Shown: in pieces, positions 28,556 to 37,827 of the stretch
How the letters are laid out: every line of letters starts with the position of its first letter
Numbering within the stretch: the stretch's first letter is position 1
Assembly (NCBI GenBank): GCA_035697245.1
Contig: DASSDH010000171.1
Coordinates: forward strand, 1-52,944
Direction of reading: 5' to 3'
Length of the DNA: 52,944 bases
Source: JACVRX01 sp035697245
GTDB lineage: Bacteria; Actinomycetota; Actinomycetes; Jiangellales; Jiangellaceae
Notes under the pieces: model-generated
Seen by the model: only the letters and a program-made list of their open reading frames with translations
Told to the model about the DNA's origin: nothing
The model's database searches: none
Made by a program: the position numbers and the translations under genes

Positions 28556-29098
28556 GTGAGCGTACGGGAGGAGTTGCGGCGCCTGATCACGGAAAAGGCT
28601 GTGTTCCGAGGCCGGGTGGTCTTGTCCTCTGGGCGGGAAGCCGACCACTACGTCGACCTGCGGCGCATCACCCTCGACGGTCAAGCCGCGCCGCTGGTGG
28701 GTCAGGTCATGCTGAGCCTCACCGCCGACCTCGAATACGACGCTGTCGGGGGGCTGACCCTGGGCGCCGACCCGGTAGCTACCGCCATGCTGCACGCGGC
28801 CGCCATCCATGGTCGGCGGCTCGACGCATTCGTGGTCCGCAAGAGCGAGAAGGCGCACGGTTTACAGCGCAGGATCGAGGGACCAGACGTGAGTGGCCGC
28901 CGGGTGCTTGCGGTCGAGGACACGTCGACGACGGGGGCAAGCGTCCTCGCCGCCGTCGAGGCGCTGCACGACCAGGACGCTGAGGTCGTCGCCGTTGCGG
29001 TGATCGTCGACAACTCGACCGGTGCCCGGGAGCGTATCGAGGAGGCCGGGCTGGAGTACCGCGCCGCCTACGGTCTGCCGGATCTCGGGCTCGCGTGA
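28556..29098 (+). CDS. pyrE: Orotate phosphoribosyltransferase
   Basis: Transfers the phosphoribosyl group of PRPP to orotate, giving OMP in pyrimidine synthesis. 180 residues from the GTG at 28556; the frame is open a little further upstream but the family starts here. Visible: SGREADHYVDLRRITLDG, VGGLTLGADPVATAM, FVVRKSEKAHG and the PRPP loop VLAVEDTSTTGASVL. Its stop overlaps the next gene as GTGA. The pyrE/SpoU-methylase/clpB grouping recalls that of mycobacteria. Confidence 0.94.
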   Translation: MSVREELRRLITEKAVFRGRVVLSSGREADHYVDLRRITLDGQAAPLVGQVMLSLTADLEYDAVGGLTLGADPVATAMLHAAAIHGRRLDAFVVRKSEKAHGLQRRIEGPDVSGRRVLAVEDTSTTGASVLAAVEALHDQDAEVVAVAVIVDNSTGARERIEEAGLEYRAAYGLPDLGLA

Positions 29099-29724
29099 CG
29101 TTCGTGGACGACGTGTCCGTGCCCGGTGTCGGCCCATGGACGGGTCTAGCGCCGGACGACCCCCGGCTCGATCCCGATCTGTTGCGCGAGGGTGACCGGC
29201 GCAACGTCGCAGACCAGTACCGCTACTGGCGCCTCGACGCGATCGTGGCCGACCTTGACGCCAGGCGGCACCCGTTCCACGTCGCGGTCGAGAACTGGCA
29301 ACACGACCTGAACATCGGCTCGGTGGTCCGTACGGCTAATGCGTTCCTGGCCGCGGCTGTGCACATCGTCGGCCGACGACGCTGGAACCGTCGCGGCGCG
29401 ATGGTCACCGACCGTTACCAGCACGTCGTCCACCACCCAACCGTCGACGCCTTGCTGACGTGGACGCGCGAGCGCGACCTCACCGTGTTGGCGGTGGACA
29501 ACCTGCCCGGTGCGGTGCCACTGGAGACGTACGACCTGCCGGAGCGCTGCGTCCTGCTGTTTGGCCAAGAGGGGCCAGGGCTTTCCGCGGCGGCCCGCGA
29601 TGGTGCGGAAGCGGTGTTGTCCATCGCGCAATACGGGTCCACCCGCTCGATCAACGCCGGGGCCGCAGCGGCGATTGCAATGCACGCTTGGATCCGTCGC
29701 CACCGCTTCGGCCAGGTCCCTTAG
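29095..29724 (+). CDS. SpoU/TrmH-family RNA 2'-O-ribose methyltransferase
   Basis: SPOUT methylase that puts a methyl group from S-adenosylmethionine on a ribose of tRNA or rRNA. 209 residues. Motif 1 is ENWQHDLNIGSVVRTANAF, motif 2 LFGQEGPGLS, motif 3 STRSINAGAAAAIAMHAW. There is no recognisable extra RNA-binding domain apart from the about 50 residues at the front. GTG start overlaps the pyrE stop, so the two are translated together. Target nucleotide unknown. Confidence 0.9.
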   Translation: MTFVDDVSVPGVGPWTGLAPDDPRLDPDLLREGDRRNVADQYRYWRLDAIVADLDARRHPFHVAVENWQHDLNIGSVVRTANAFLAAAVHIVGRRRWNRRGAMVTDRYQHVVHHPTVDALLTWTRERDLTVLAVDNLPGAVPLETYDLPERCVLLFGQEGPGLSAAARDGAEAVLSIAQYGSTRSINAGAAAAIAMHAWIRRHRFGQVP

Positions 29725-29744
29725 CGCTGTGCCATGGTGTGGCC

Positions 29745-31112
29745 ATGGGTGAACGCGTGGTCGTGATCGGCGGCGACGCCGGTGGGATGAGCGCGGCGTC
29801 CCAAGCACTACGCACGGCGAAGAAACACGGTCGGACGCTGGACATCGTCGTGCTTGAACGGGGGCATTGGACGTCCTACTCCGCATGCGGAATCCCGTAC
29901 TGGACGGCCGGCATCGTCGACGGCCCGGACGAGCTTGTCGCTCGCACACCGGAGGAGCACCGGAAGAAGGGAATCGACGTCCGCATGCGCACCCAGGCGG
30001 TCCGGATCGACATCGACCGGCGCGCCGTGGACTTCGTCGAGCAGGAGAGCGGAACGCGGGGGAAAGTCGAGTTCGACCAGCTTGTGATCGCCACGGGCGC
30101 CGAGCCGATCCGGCCGGACGTGCCCGGCGTCGACAGCAGCGCCATCCATGGCGTACAGACTCTCGACGACGGCGCGGCCCTACTCGACCGGCTCGAGAAG
30201 GACGACCCGAAGCGGGCAGTGATCGTCGGCGGTGGGTACATCGGGATCGAGATGGCCGAGGCCATGGTTCACCGCGGTCTGGACGTGACGGTCATCGACA
30301 AGGCGGCCGAGCCCATGTCCTCCCTGGACCCAGACTTGGGCCGGCAGGTGCACGAGGCCATGGAGGGCATGGGCATCGAGGTCGAGACCGATATGCCGGT
30401 CGAGGGCTTCGAAGCGGGTGACAACGGTTCTGTGCAGGCGGTGGTTGCGGGCGGACGGGCCTTTCCCGCCGACATCGTGGTTCTGGGCATCGGCGTTCAG
30501 CCTGCGACATCGCTTGCCAAACAGGCCGGCCTGCCGATCGGTGAGCACGGCGGGCTGCGCGTCGACGATCGGATGCAGGTGGAGGGACACGACGCGATCT
30601 GGGCCGCCGGCGACTGCGTCGAGAGCTTCGACCGGGTGGCTCGCGCGCCGGTGCACGTCCCGCTGGGAACGCACGCCAACAAGCAGGGCCGCGTTCTCGG
30701 CACCAACCTGGCCGGCGGCGACGCGGTTTTTCCCGGCGTCGTTCGCACCGCCATCAGCAAGGTCTGCGACCTGGAGGTGGCCCGCACCGGGATGCGGGAG
30801 AAGGACGCTCGACGTGCTGGCCTCGACTTCGTCACGGCGACCATCGAGTCCACGACCCGGGCCGGCTACTTTCCGGGAGCCCAGCCGATGACGGTGAAGG
30901 TCCTGGCCGAGAAGCCGGATGGCCGGCTGCTCGGCGCACAGATCGTCGGCCGGAAGGGCTCGGCCAAACGGATCGATGTCCTCGCCCTGGCCCTGTGGAC
31001 TGAGCAGACTGTTGGCGAGCTTTCTCAGGTCGACCTGTCGTATGCGCCGCCGTTCTCACCGGTCTGGGACCCGGTTCTCATCGCCGCCCGAAAGGCGGCC
31101 GACCTGCTGTGA
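29745..31112 (+). CDS. FAD-dependent pyridine nucleotide-disulfide oxidoreductase (CoA-disulfide reductase/NADH oxidase-like)
   Basis: 455 residues from the ATG at 29745. FAD motif VVVIGGDAGGMSAASQA, then SYSACGIPYW with Cys48, the single redox cysteine of CoA-disulfide reductases, NADH oxidases and peroxidases. Second nucleotide motif VIVGGGYIGIEMAEAM, then the FAD ribose site IWAAGDCVES. Dimerisation domain from about residue 330. The likely role is thiol or oxygen/peroxide reduction with NAD(P)H; which one cannot be read from sequence. Convergent with the PTS IIA gene. Confidence 0.88.
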   Translation: MGERVVVIGGDAGGMSAASQALRTAKKHGRTLDIVVLERGHWTSYSACGIPYWTAGIVDGPDELVARTPEEHRKKGIDVRMRTQAVRIDIDRRAVDFVEQESGTRGKVEFDQLVIATGAEPIRPDVPGVDSSAIHGVQTLDDGAALLDRLEKDDPKRAVIVGGGYIGIEMAEAMVHRGLDVTVIDKAAEPMSSLDPDLGRQVHEAMEGMGIEVETDMPVEGFEAGDNGSVQAVVAGGRAFPADIVVLGIGVQPATSLAKQAGLPIGEHGGLRVDDRMQVEGHDAIWAAGDCVESFDRVARAPVHVPLGTHANKQGRVLGTNLAGGDAVFPGVVRTAISKVCDLEVARTGMREKDARRAGLDFVTATIESTTRAGYFPGAQPMTVKVLAEKPDGRLLGAQIVGRKGSAKRIDVLALALWTEQTVGELSQVDLSYAPPFSPVWDPVLIAARKAADLL

Positions 31113-31116
31113 CGGC

Positions 31117-31133
31117 GTCAGCGGCACGCTGAC
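31117..31133. terminator. Small hairpin between convergent genes
   Basis: GTCAGCG-GCA-CGCTGAC, a perfect seven-base stem with a three-base loop, five bases after the flavoprotein stop. There is no T tract. It could end transcripts from both sides. Confidence 0.4.
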
Positions 31134-31159
31134 CTCCCGTACCAGATCGCCGGCCCGAC

Positions 31160-31621
31160 TCACCGAGCCCAGCTGAACAGCGGGTCGCCAGGTGCGACTT
31201 CGCCCGTTTCTCGCACGTCGGACAAGGCCTCGATGGCGGCGTCGAGCGCGATGACAGGGCAGACGGCGGATCGCCCAGTGGCCTCGACCACATCCGGATA
31301 CCACGCGACGACGCCAGCGCCGGCCACAACGTCAGATCCCTCCGGCACGAGCAGTTCGAAACCTTCCCCCGCCAACTGCACCGTGTCTATGCCGAGGTGG
31401 ACAAGCACGCCGGCACCGTTTGGAACCTGGACGATGAACGCGTGCGGGTGCAACTTGACGACTTTTCCGCCGACGGGTGACCCCGCGACGAGTCGGCCAC
31501 CGCGCACCGGGTCGATCGCCACTCCCGGGCCGACGAGCGCTGCGGCGAAGACCGGGTCCGGCACGCTGCGGACGGGCAATGCGTGCCCGCCGATCGGCGC
31601 GCGCACGGTGAGGGATGTCAC
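31160..31621 (-). CDS. PTS system glucose-family EIIA component
   Basis: Cytoplasmic phosphocarrier of the glucose/N-acetylglucosamine PTS branch, 153 residues. It accepts phosphate from HPr and passes it to EIIB. The active His75 lies in VLVHLGIDTVQL and the supporting His60 in KLHPHAFIVQ. The GTG start overlaps the stop of the EIIB gene upstream as GTGA, so the two are translated together. A single-domain IIA separate from IIB and IIC is common in actinobacteria. Confidence 0.93.
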   Translation of the reverse strand: MTSLTVRAPIGGHALPVRSVPDPVFAAALVGPGVAIDPVRGGRLVAGSPVGGKVVKLHPHAFIVQVPNGAGVLVHLGIDTVQLAGEGFELLVPEGSDVVAGAGVVAWYPDVVEATGRSAVCPVIALDAAIEALSDVRETGEVAPGDPLFSWAR

Positions 31622-31848
31622 ATCAGATCTTCGATGTCGGACGCAATGGTGTCGGCTTGCGGGCCGACGACGACCTGCACAGCGTGTCCCGACCGGAGTA
31701 CGCCGTAAGCCCCCGCCGCCTTGAGGGCCGACTCGTCGACAAGCCGCGGATCTTCGACTTCTGCCCGCAAGCGGGTGATGCACGGCTCGACCTCGATGAT
31801 GTTCTCGGCCCCGCCGAGAGCGGCGAGGATCTTCTCGGCAGGGCTCAT
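31618..31848 (-). CDS. PTS system glucose/N-acetylglucosamine-family EIIB component
   Basis: 76 residues, a free-standing EIIB domain. The phosphorylated cysteine is Cys23 in VEPCITRLRAEV, the signature of this family. Passes phosphate from EIIA to the incoming sugar bound by EIIC. The ATG has GAGAGG upstream. First gene of the IIB-IIA pair and divergent from IIC over 140 bases, so both arms can share one operator. Confidence 0.94.
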   Translation of the reverse strand: MSPAEKILAALGGAENIIEVEPCITRLRAEVEDPRLVDESALKAAGAYGVLRSGHAVQVVVGPQADTIASDIEDLM

Positions 31849-31949
31849 GGGATGCCTCTCGTCTTGGTCGGTCCGAGCTTACGAGCTGGCACCGCAAACC
31901 CGGTCACTCGGGAGGAGCCGAATGCGACTTCGAGTCATGGCGGGCGGGA

Positions 31950-31967
31950 GACTGGTCCGGACGAGTC
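31950..31967 (+). promoter_or_regulatory. dre-like DasR (GntR) operator upstream of PTS EIIC
   Basis: An 18-base imperfect palindrome with eight of nine pairs matching (GACTGGTCC/GGACGAGTC). The central 16 bases agree at 13 positions with the DasR consensus ACTGGTCTAGACCAGT known from Streptomyces. It ends 21 bases before the EIIC start. DasR responds to glucosamine phosphates, which suggests an amino-sugar PTS. No dasR gene lies in the window. Confidence 0.6.
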
Positions 31968-31988
31968 CGCACCAGCCGGAGGTTCCGC

Positions 31989-33308
31989 GTGTCGGCCACC
32001 ACTGTTTCGACCACGGAGGGGAGCCGCGGCTTTCCCGGCCTCCCTCAACTGCAGCGCATCGGCCGCAGCCTGATGCTGCCGATCGCCGCGTTGCCCGCTG
32101 CTGCGTTGATGCTGCGGCTGGGCCAGCCGGACATGCTGGGCGAGCAGGGCCTGGCCAACGTTGTCGGCAGCTGGCTGGAGCCGGTCGCCGACGTGATCGG
32201 CGCCGCCGGTGGAGCGCTGTTTGCCAACTTGCCGCTCCTGTTCGCCGTCGGCGTCGCGATCGGCTTCGCGCGGAAGTCCGACGGAGCGACGGCGCTGGCC
32301 GCTTTGGTCGGATACGTCGTGTTCAAGGCCGTCACCGATGCCATGTCGCCGTACATCCTCGGCGAAGCGTCGGAGGGCGAGGAACAGGAACTGATCAACT
32401 TCGGGGTACTGGGCGGATTGATCATCGGAATCGTCACCGCGCTGCTCTGGCAGCGGTACTACCGGATCAAGCTGCCCCCGTATCTAGCGTTCTTCGGTGG
32501 ACGCCGGTTCGTGCCGATCGTCACCGCCTTCGTCGCCTTGGTGATCGCGGTGGGGATGAGCTTCGTCTACAAGCCGTTCGACAGCGCCCTGTACGAGCTC
32601 AGCAAGTGGGTCACCGAGAACGACGTTCTCGGCGGCGGTGTCTACGGAACGCTGAACCGGCTGTTGATACCCCTCGGGCTGCACCACATCCTCAACTCGT
32701 TTCCGTGGTTCACCCTGGGCGAGTACACCACCGACAGCGGTGCCGTCGTCACGGGGGACATCGCCCGATTCCTCAGTGGAGATCCGACGGCGGGACCGTT
32801 CATGACGGGCTTCTTCCCGATCATGATGTTCGCCCTGCCCGCCGCAGGGCTGGCGATCTGGCAGACCGCGCGGCCGAGGCAGAAGAAGATCGTCGGCGGC
32901 ATCATGCTCACCGCTGCGCTTACCTCGTTTGTCACCGGCGTGACGGAACCGCTCGAGTTCTCGTTCCTGTTCGTCGCGTTCCCCCTGTACCTCATACACG
33001 CAGTGCTGACGGGCACCTCCCTGGCGTTGGTCAACGCGCTCGGGATCCGGGACGGCTTCGGCTTCTCGGCGGGGGCGATCGACTACCTGCTCAACTACCG
33101 GATCGCCGAACGCCCACTGCTGCTGATCCTGATCGGGTTGATCTACGCGGTCATCTACTACCTGGTGTTCCGCTGGGTGATCACCCGCTGGAACCTGCGA
33201 ACGCCCGGTCGTGATGACACCTCCGATGCGACGGAGGGGGCACTGGACACCGATACCGAGGAGTTGATCGCCGAGAAATCCGCCGGAGAAAGTAGTAGGC
33301 ATGGCTGA
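31989..33308 (+). CDS. PTS system EIIC component (glucose/N-acetylglucosamine family)
   Basis: Membrane permease of the PTS, 439 residues with about ten hydrophobic segments. Family signatures are LMLPIAALPAAALMLRLG near the N-terminus, LGLHHILNSFPWF, and FVTGVTEPLEFSFLF, the sugar-binding loop with its essential Glu. The length and separate IIB fit the NagE2-type of actinobacteria. The sugar is either GlcNAc or glucose; the dre-like site favours GlcNAc. GTG start; the stop overlaps ptsI by eight bases. Confidence 0.92.
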   Translation: MSATTVSTTEGSRGFPGLPQLQRIGRSLMLPIAALPAAALMLRLGQPDMLGEQGLANVVGSWLEPVADVIGAAGGALFANLPLLFAVGVAIGFARKSDGATALAALVGYVVFKAVTDAMSPYILGEASEGEEQELINFGVLGGLIIGIVTALLWQRYYRIKLPPYLAFFGGRRFVPIVTAFVALVIAVGMSFVYKPFDSALYELSKWVTENDVLGGGVYGTLNRLLIPLGLHHILNSFPWFTLGEYTTDSGAVVTGDIARFLSGDPTAGPFMTGFFPIMMFALPAAGLAIWQTARPRQKKIVGGIMLTAALTSFVTGVTEPLEFSFLFVAFPLYLIHAVLTGTSLALVNALGIRDGFGFSAGAIDYLLNYRIAERPLLLILIGLIYAVIYYLVFRWVITRWNLRTPGRDDTSDATEGALDTDTEELIAEKSAGESSRHG

Positions 33309-34971
33309 CATCGTCGGGATCGGAGTGAGCCATGGCCAGGCGGTGGGCCCCGTCGTGCACATGCCCGGCCCGGTCGTCGAACCGCCGCCCGGTCCGGGTC
33401 TGCCCGACGAAGCAAGTGCGGCCGCTCTGGCCGAACGGATCACGGCCGCCAGCGGCCGGGTGCGCGACGAACTCACCGCCCGCGCGGCGAGCGCCCGCGG
33501 CGACGGCAAGGCGATTCTCGAAGCAGCCGCGCTGATGGCCGTCGATCCGATCTTGGTCGGGGAAGCACGGCTGCGGGTGACGGCGCTGGGATCTCCGGCA
33601 CGAGCAGTATGGGATGCGGCTGGCGAGTTCGCCGCCGGGCTGACCTCGCTCGGCGGATACCTTGCCGAGCGTGCCCGTGACGTCGCCGACGTCCGTGACC
33701 GCATCGTCGCCGAGTTGTCAGGAATGCCCGCGCCCGGGATCCCGGACCGCTCCGAGCCTTACGTCCTGCTCGCCCGCAACCTCGCTCCGGCCGACGCCGC
33801 GATGCTCGACCCGGCGACCTGTGTCGCGGTTGTCACGGCCGAGGGGGGACCGACGTCGCATGCAGCGATCCTGCTTCGTTCGACGGGTATTCCGGCGGTC
33901 ATGGCGGCCCGCGGGGTCCTCGAACTCGCCGACGACACCGTCGTCCTGGTTGATGGTTCGGCCGGCACCGTGATTGTCGAGCCAGACCCGGCGGAGATCA
34001 CGCGGGCCCGGAAGGCTGTGCGTCGGGCGCGCACGTTCGACGGCCGGGGCCAGACCGCCGATGGCCGGCGAGTTCGGCTGATGGCCAACGTCGGTGACCC
34101 GGGTCAGGTAGGTGTCGCCGTTGCGACGGCCGCCGAGGGTGTGGGTCTGCTCCGGACCGAGTTCTGCTTCCTCGACCATCACCAGGCCCCCACGGTCGAC
34201 GAGCAGGTCGCGGCATACCGCCAGGTCCTGGGTGCATTCCCCGGTCAGCGCGTCGTCGTGCGAACCCTGGACGGCGGTGTCGACAAGCCGCTGCTGTTTC
34301 TCGACCAGCCACCCGAGCGGAATCCCGCCCTCGGTATCAGGGGGGTGCGCATCGGCAAGAATTCACCGCAGGTCGTCACGGACCAGCTCACCGCAATATC
34401 CCGGGCGGCGCGGCGAGAGCGGGCGGAGGTCTGGGTGATGGCGCCGATGGTGGCCACGGTCGACGAAGCCGCTGACTTCGTCGCCCGGTGTGACGAGGCG
34501 GGGCTCGAGGTGCCTGGGGTCATGATCGAGGTGCCCGCGGCCGCGCTTTCGGCGTCTCAGGTCCTCCAAACGGCCCGGTTTGCCAGTATCGGCACCAACG
34601 ACCTGACCCAGTACACGATGGCCGCCGACCGGGATGCCGGTGACCTGGCGCAGCTCAGCGACCCCTGGCAACCGGCGGTCCTCCAACTGGTCGAGCTGAC
34701 CTGTCGGGCCGGTCAGGAACGTGCGCGGCCGGTGGGAGTCTGTGGGGAAGCGGCCGCGGACCCGGCGCTGGCCTGTGTTCTGGTGGGGCTCGGCGCTGCC
34801 AGCCTTTCCATGACGCCGCAGGCGATTCCCGATGTGGCTGCCGCACTCCGGAAGGTGTCCTACGAGGAATGTGTTCGGCTTGCCCGGCTCGCGGTGGCCG
34901 CTCCAGGTGCCCGGCAGGCCCGGCAAGCCGTCCGGGCTGAACTACCCGTTTTCGGCGAGCTTGGCCTCTGA
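33301..34971 (+). CDS. ptsI: PTS enzyme I (phosphoenolpyruvate-protein phosphotransferase)
   Basis: Takes phosphate from PEP and gives it to HPr. 556 residues. Phospho-histidine His187 in GGPTSHAAILLRSTGIPAVM, PEP-binding region LLRTEFCFLDH and RTLDGGVDKPL, and the C-terminal acid-base Cys481 in GVCGEAAADPALA. The ATG lies inside the end of EIIC, so expression is coupled. Its 3' end overlaps the convergent MFS gene by 30 bases. Confidence 0.97.
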   Translation: MADIVGIGVSHGQAVGPVVHMPGPVVEPPPGPGLPDEASAAALAERITAASGRVRDELTARAASARGDGKAILEAAALMAVDPILVGEARLRVTALGSPARAVWDAAGEFAAGLTSLGGYLAERARDVADVRDRIVAELSGMPAPGIPDRSEPYVLLARNLAPADAAMLDPATCVAVVTAEGGPTSHAAILLRSTGIPAVMAARGVLELADDTVVLVDGSAGTVIVEPDPAEITRARKAVRRARTFDGRGQTADGRRVRLMANVGDPGQVGVAVATAAEGVGLLRTEFCFLDHHQAPTVDEQVAAYRQVLGAFPGQRVVVRTLDGGVDKPLLFLDQPPERNPALGIRGVRIGKNSPQVVTDQLTAISRAARRERAEVWVMAPMVATVDEAADFVARCDEAGLEVPGVMIEVPAAALSASQVLQTARFASIGTNDLTQYTMAADRDAGDLAQLSDPWQPAVLQLVELTCRAGQERARPVGVCGEAAADPALACVLVGLGAASLSMTPQAIPDVAAALRKVSYEECVRLARLAVAAPGARQARQAVRAELPVFGELGL

Positions 34972-36189
34972 CAACGTGGTCATCCGGCGCTTCACCGCCG
35001 GACCCATCGCCAGGGTGACCGCGGCCGAAACGATGCTGAGGACCAGACAGCCCGTCCACAGTGCTGTCTCCCCGTAGTTCTCGAATACCTGCGTGCCGAC
35101 CAACGGTGCGACCAAGGCCGCCGCGCCGAACGACATGCCGATGACGCCGTTGTACCGGCCGCGCAGATGTGCCGGTGCGATGTCGGCAACCATCGCCGGC
35201 CCAACCGCGTTGAATCCGATCTCACCGAGCGTCCAGACGACGACCGTCAGCATGTAGAACGGCACCGACGACGCTACGGCGGTCAAGCCGAAGCCGACGC
35301 CCATGATCACGGCCGAGATGGCAAGCGTCGGGACACCGGGCAGTCGGTCGATGACACGGAGCACGCCTATCTGGGCGATGATGACCACGATGGGGTTCAC
35401 CGCGTAGATGAGCCCATACGCCTCGGGGCCGAGACCGTCGGCGGCGACTGCGAGTGGCAGCGTGACGAAGCTCTGCAGGTACACGATCGTCCCGAGCAGG
35501 ATCGCGGCCGCGAGCGTGAGCAGCAGGCCGTCGCGGACGGCCTGGCGGTAGCCACCCTGCTCTCCCGCTTGCCGCGCTGGCCTGGTCTCCGGCACCTTCC
35601 GCGCGATCAGGACGGCGAAGGCCAGGCAGGTGGCAGCATCGACGATGAACAGCAGCCAGTACGAGCGGGCGGCGAGCAGGCCACCGGTTACCCCGGCGAC
35701 GGCGACCCCGAGGTTGATCGCCCAGTACAGCAAGGCAAACGCCTTGGCGCGGTTCTCGGGCGCTACCAGGTCGGCGATCATGGCCGAGACCGCCGGACGG
35801 TACAGGTCGATCGTCAGGCCCGACAAGCACGCAGCGACGGCGATCAGCGCCAAGTCACGCACGGATGCGAGCAGCATGAAACTTGCCGCCGAGCCGATCA
35901 TGCCGCCGACGAGAGTCGAACGGCGGCCGAAGCGGTCGGCGAGGTAGCCGCCGATCGGCTGGGACGCGAAGGCTCCGGCGCCGAACGCGGCAAGCACGAC
36001 GCCGACGGTGGAGGCGCCGAAACTCCGGGGCCCGGACAGGTACAAGGCCAGGAACGGCTCGACCATGTATCCGAGCCGGTTCACGAATGCCCCGGCCAGC
36101 AGGTACCAGAACGATTCAGGCAGGCCGGCGCTGGTCCCGGCCCACCACTGCGACAGCCGGCTGCCCGACCGGTCCGGCGTCACTTCCAT
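34942..36189 (-). CDS. MFS transporter
   Basis: 415 residues with about twelve hydrophobic segments and the MFS motif between helices 2 and 3 (GGYLADRFGRRSTLVGG). N-terminal SFWYLLAGAFVNRLGYMVEPF resembles drug/sugar efflux MFS members. Substrate unknown. It sits between ptsI and ptsH within the PTS locus on the minus strand, upstream of HPr in the sense that both read leftwards with a 78-base gap, so a link to sugar metabolism is possible but not shown. Confidence 0.88.
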   Translation of the reverse strand: MEVTPDRSGSRLSQWWAGTSAGLPESFWYLLAGAFVNRLGYMVEPFLALYLSGPRSFGASTVGVVLAAFGAGAFASQPIGGYLADRFGRRSTLVGGMIGSAASFMLLASVRDLALIAVAACLSGLTIDLYRPAVSAMIADLVAPENRAKAFALLYWAINLGVAVAGVTGGLLAARSYWLLFIVDAATCLAFAVLIARKVPETRPARQAGEQGGYRQAVRDGLLLTLAAAILLGTIVYLQSFVTLPLAVAADGLGPEAYGLIYAVNPIVVIIAQIGVLRVIDRLPGVPTLAISAVIMGVGFGLTAVASSVPFYMLTVVVWTLGEIGFNAVGPAMVADIAPAHLRGRYNGVIGMSFGAAALVAPLVGTQVFENYGETALWTGCLVLSIVSAAVTLAMGPAVKRRMTTLSEAKLAENG

Positions 36190-36267
36190 GACATCGAAAC
36201 GCTAACCGCCACTACCGACAGTGGTGGTGATGGAGCGGGCTGGCCACTGGCAGCACCAGCGCCGGCG

Positions 36268-36543
36268 TCAGCTCACGGGCGGGTCGAGGTCTCTCTCCAA
36301 CAGCGCCGTCAGAGCGTCCAATGCGGCGTCGGCACCGTCGCCCTCCGCGATGAGGATCACTTTGTCGCCGTGCGACACCCCGAGCGTCATGATCGACAAG
36401 ATGCTGGCGGCGCTGACGGGCGCACCGTCCGGCTTCCGAATGGTCACCGGAACCGGCTGCTCGGCGGCTGCCTTGACGAAGACCGCTGCCGGTCGGGCAT
36501 GCAGGCCGACCTTGCTCGCCACGACGGCGGTGCGTTCGGGCAC
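36268..36543 (-). CDS. ptsH: PTS phosphocarrier protein HPr
   Basis: 91-residue phosphocarrier between enzyme I and EIIA. Active His15 in GLHARPAAVFVKAAAE. The usual Ser46 region reads SAASILSIMTLG. The reading frame opens at 36594, but the GTG at 36543 with GAGGAG before it gives the standard N-terminus. Together with ptsI, IIA, IIB and IIC it completes a full PTS within 5.4 kb. It diverges from fba and may be co-transcribed with the MFS gene downstream of it. Confidence 0.93.
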   Translation of the reverse strand: MPERTAVVASKVGLHARPAAVFVKAAAEQPVPVTIRKPDGAPVSAASILSIMTLGVSHGDKVILIAEGDGADAALDALTALLERDLDPPVS

Positions 36544-36680
36544 GCGGGCTCCTCGGGACGAATGCTGGGAACGCCCGGTGAGGCTATCGCCCAACCGCCG
36601 GACTCACGGTGCCGGTGTTGGCGTCGGCGCGGAATACTGATCCGCAGAGTTGCCCCGACCCCCCACGCAAGGAGCCATCG

Positions 36681-37703
<1,023 letters not shown>

Positions 37704-37712
37704 CGGGACCAA

Positions 37713-37760
37713 GCTGAGGCCGCCGGAATCGTCCCCTGCAGCGTTCCCGGCGGCCTCAGC
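37713..37760 (+). terminator. Hairpin terminator after fba
   Basis: A perfect 14-base stem (GCTGAGGCCGCCGG and its complement) around a 20-base loop, starting ten bases after the fba stop. The 3' side is followed by CTCTATG and not by a T run, as is common for actinobacterial terminators. Confidence 0.7.
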
Positions 37761-37792
37761 CTCTATGATGCATCGCGTACCATGATCGTTTC

Positions 37793-37806
37793 GGCACTTT
37801 TGTGCC
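37793..37806 (+). promoter_or_regulatory. Short palindrome upstream of HTH regulator
   Basis: GGCAC-TTTT-GTGCC, a five-base perfect inverted repeat with a T4 centre, lying just upstream of the -10 box of the regulator gene. It could be an autoregulatory operator. Confidence 0.35.
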
Positions 37807-37814
37807 ACTGGCGC

Positions 37815-37820
37815 TAACCT
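37815..37820 (+). promoter_or_regulatory. -10 box of leaderless HTH regulator
   Basis: TAACCT followed by seven bases and the GTG at 37828. Confidence 0.5.
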
Positions 37821-37827
37821 GCCAATT

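Noticed and set aside
31862..31879. Second dre-like site in the IIB/IIC region
   Set aside because: Only about half of the 16 positions match the DasR consensus.
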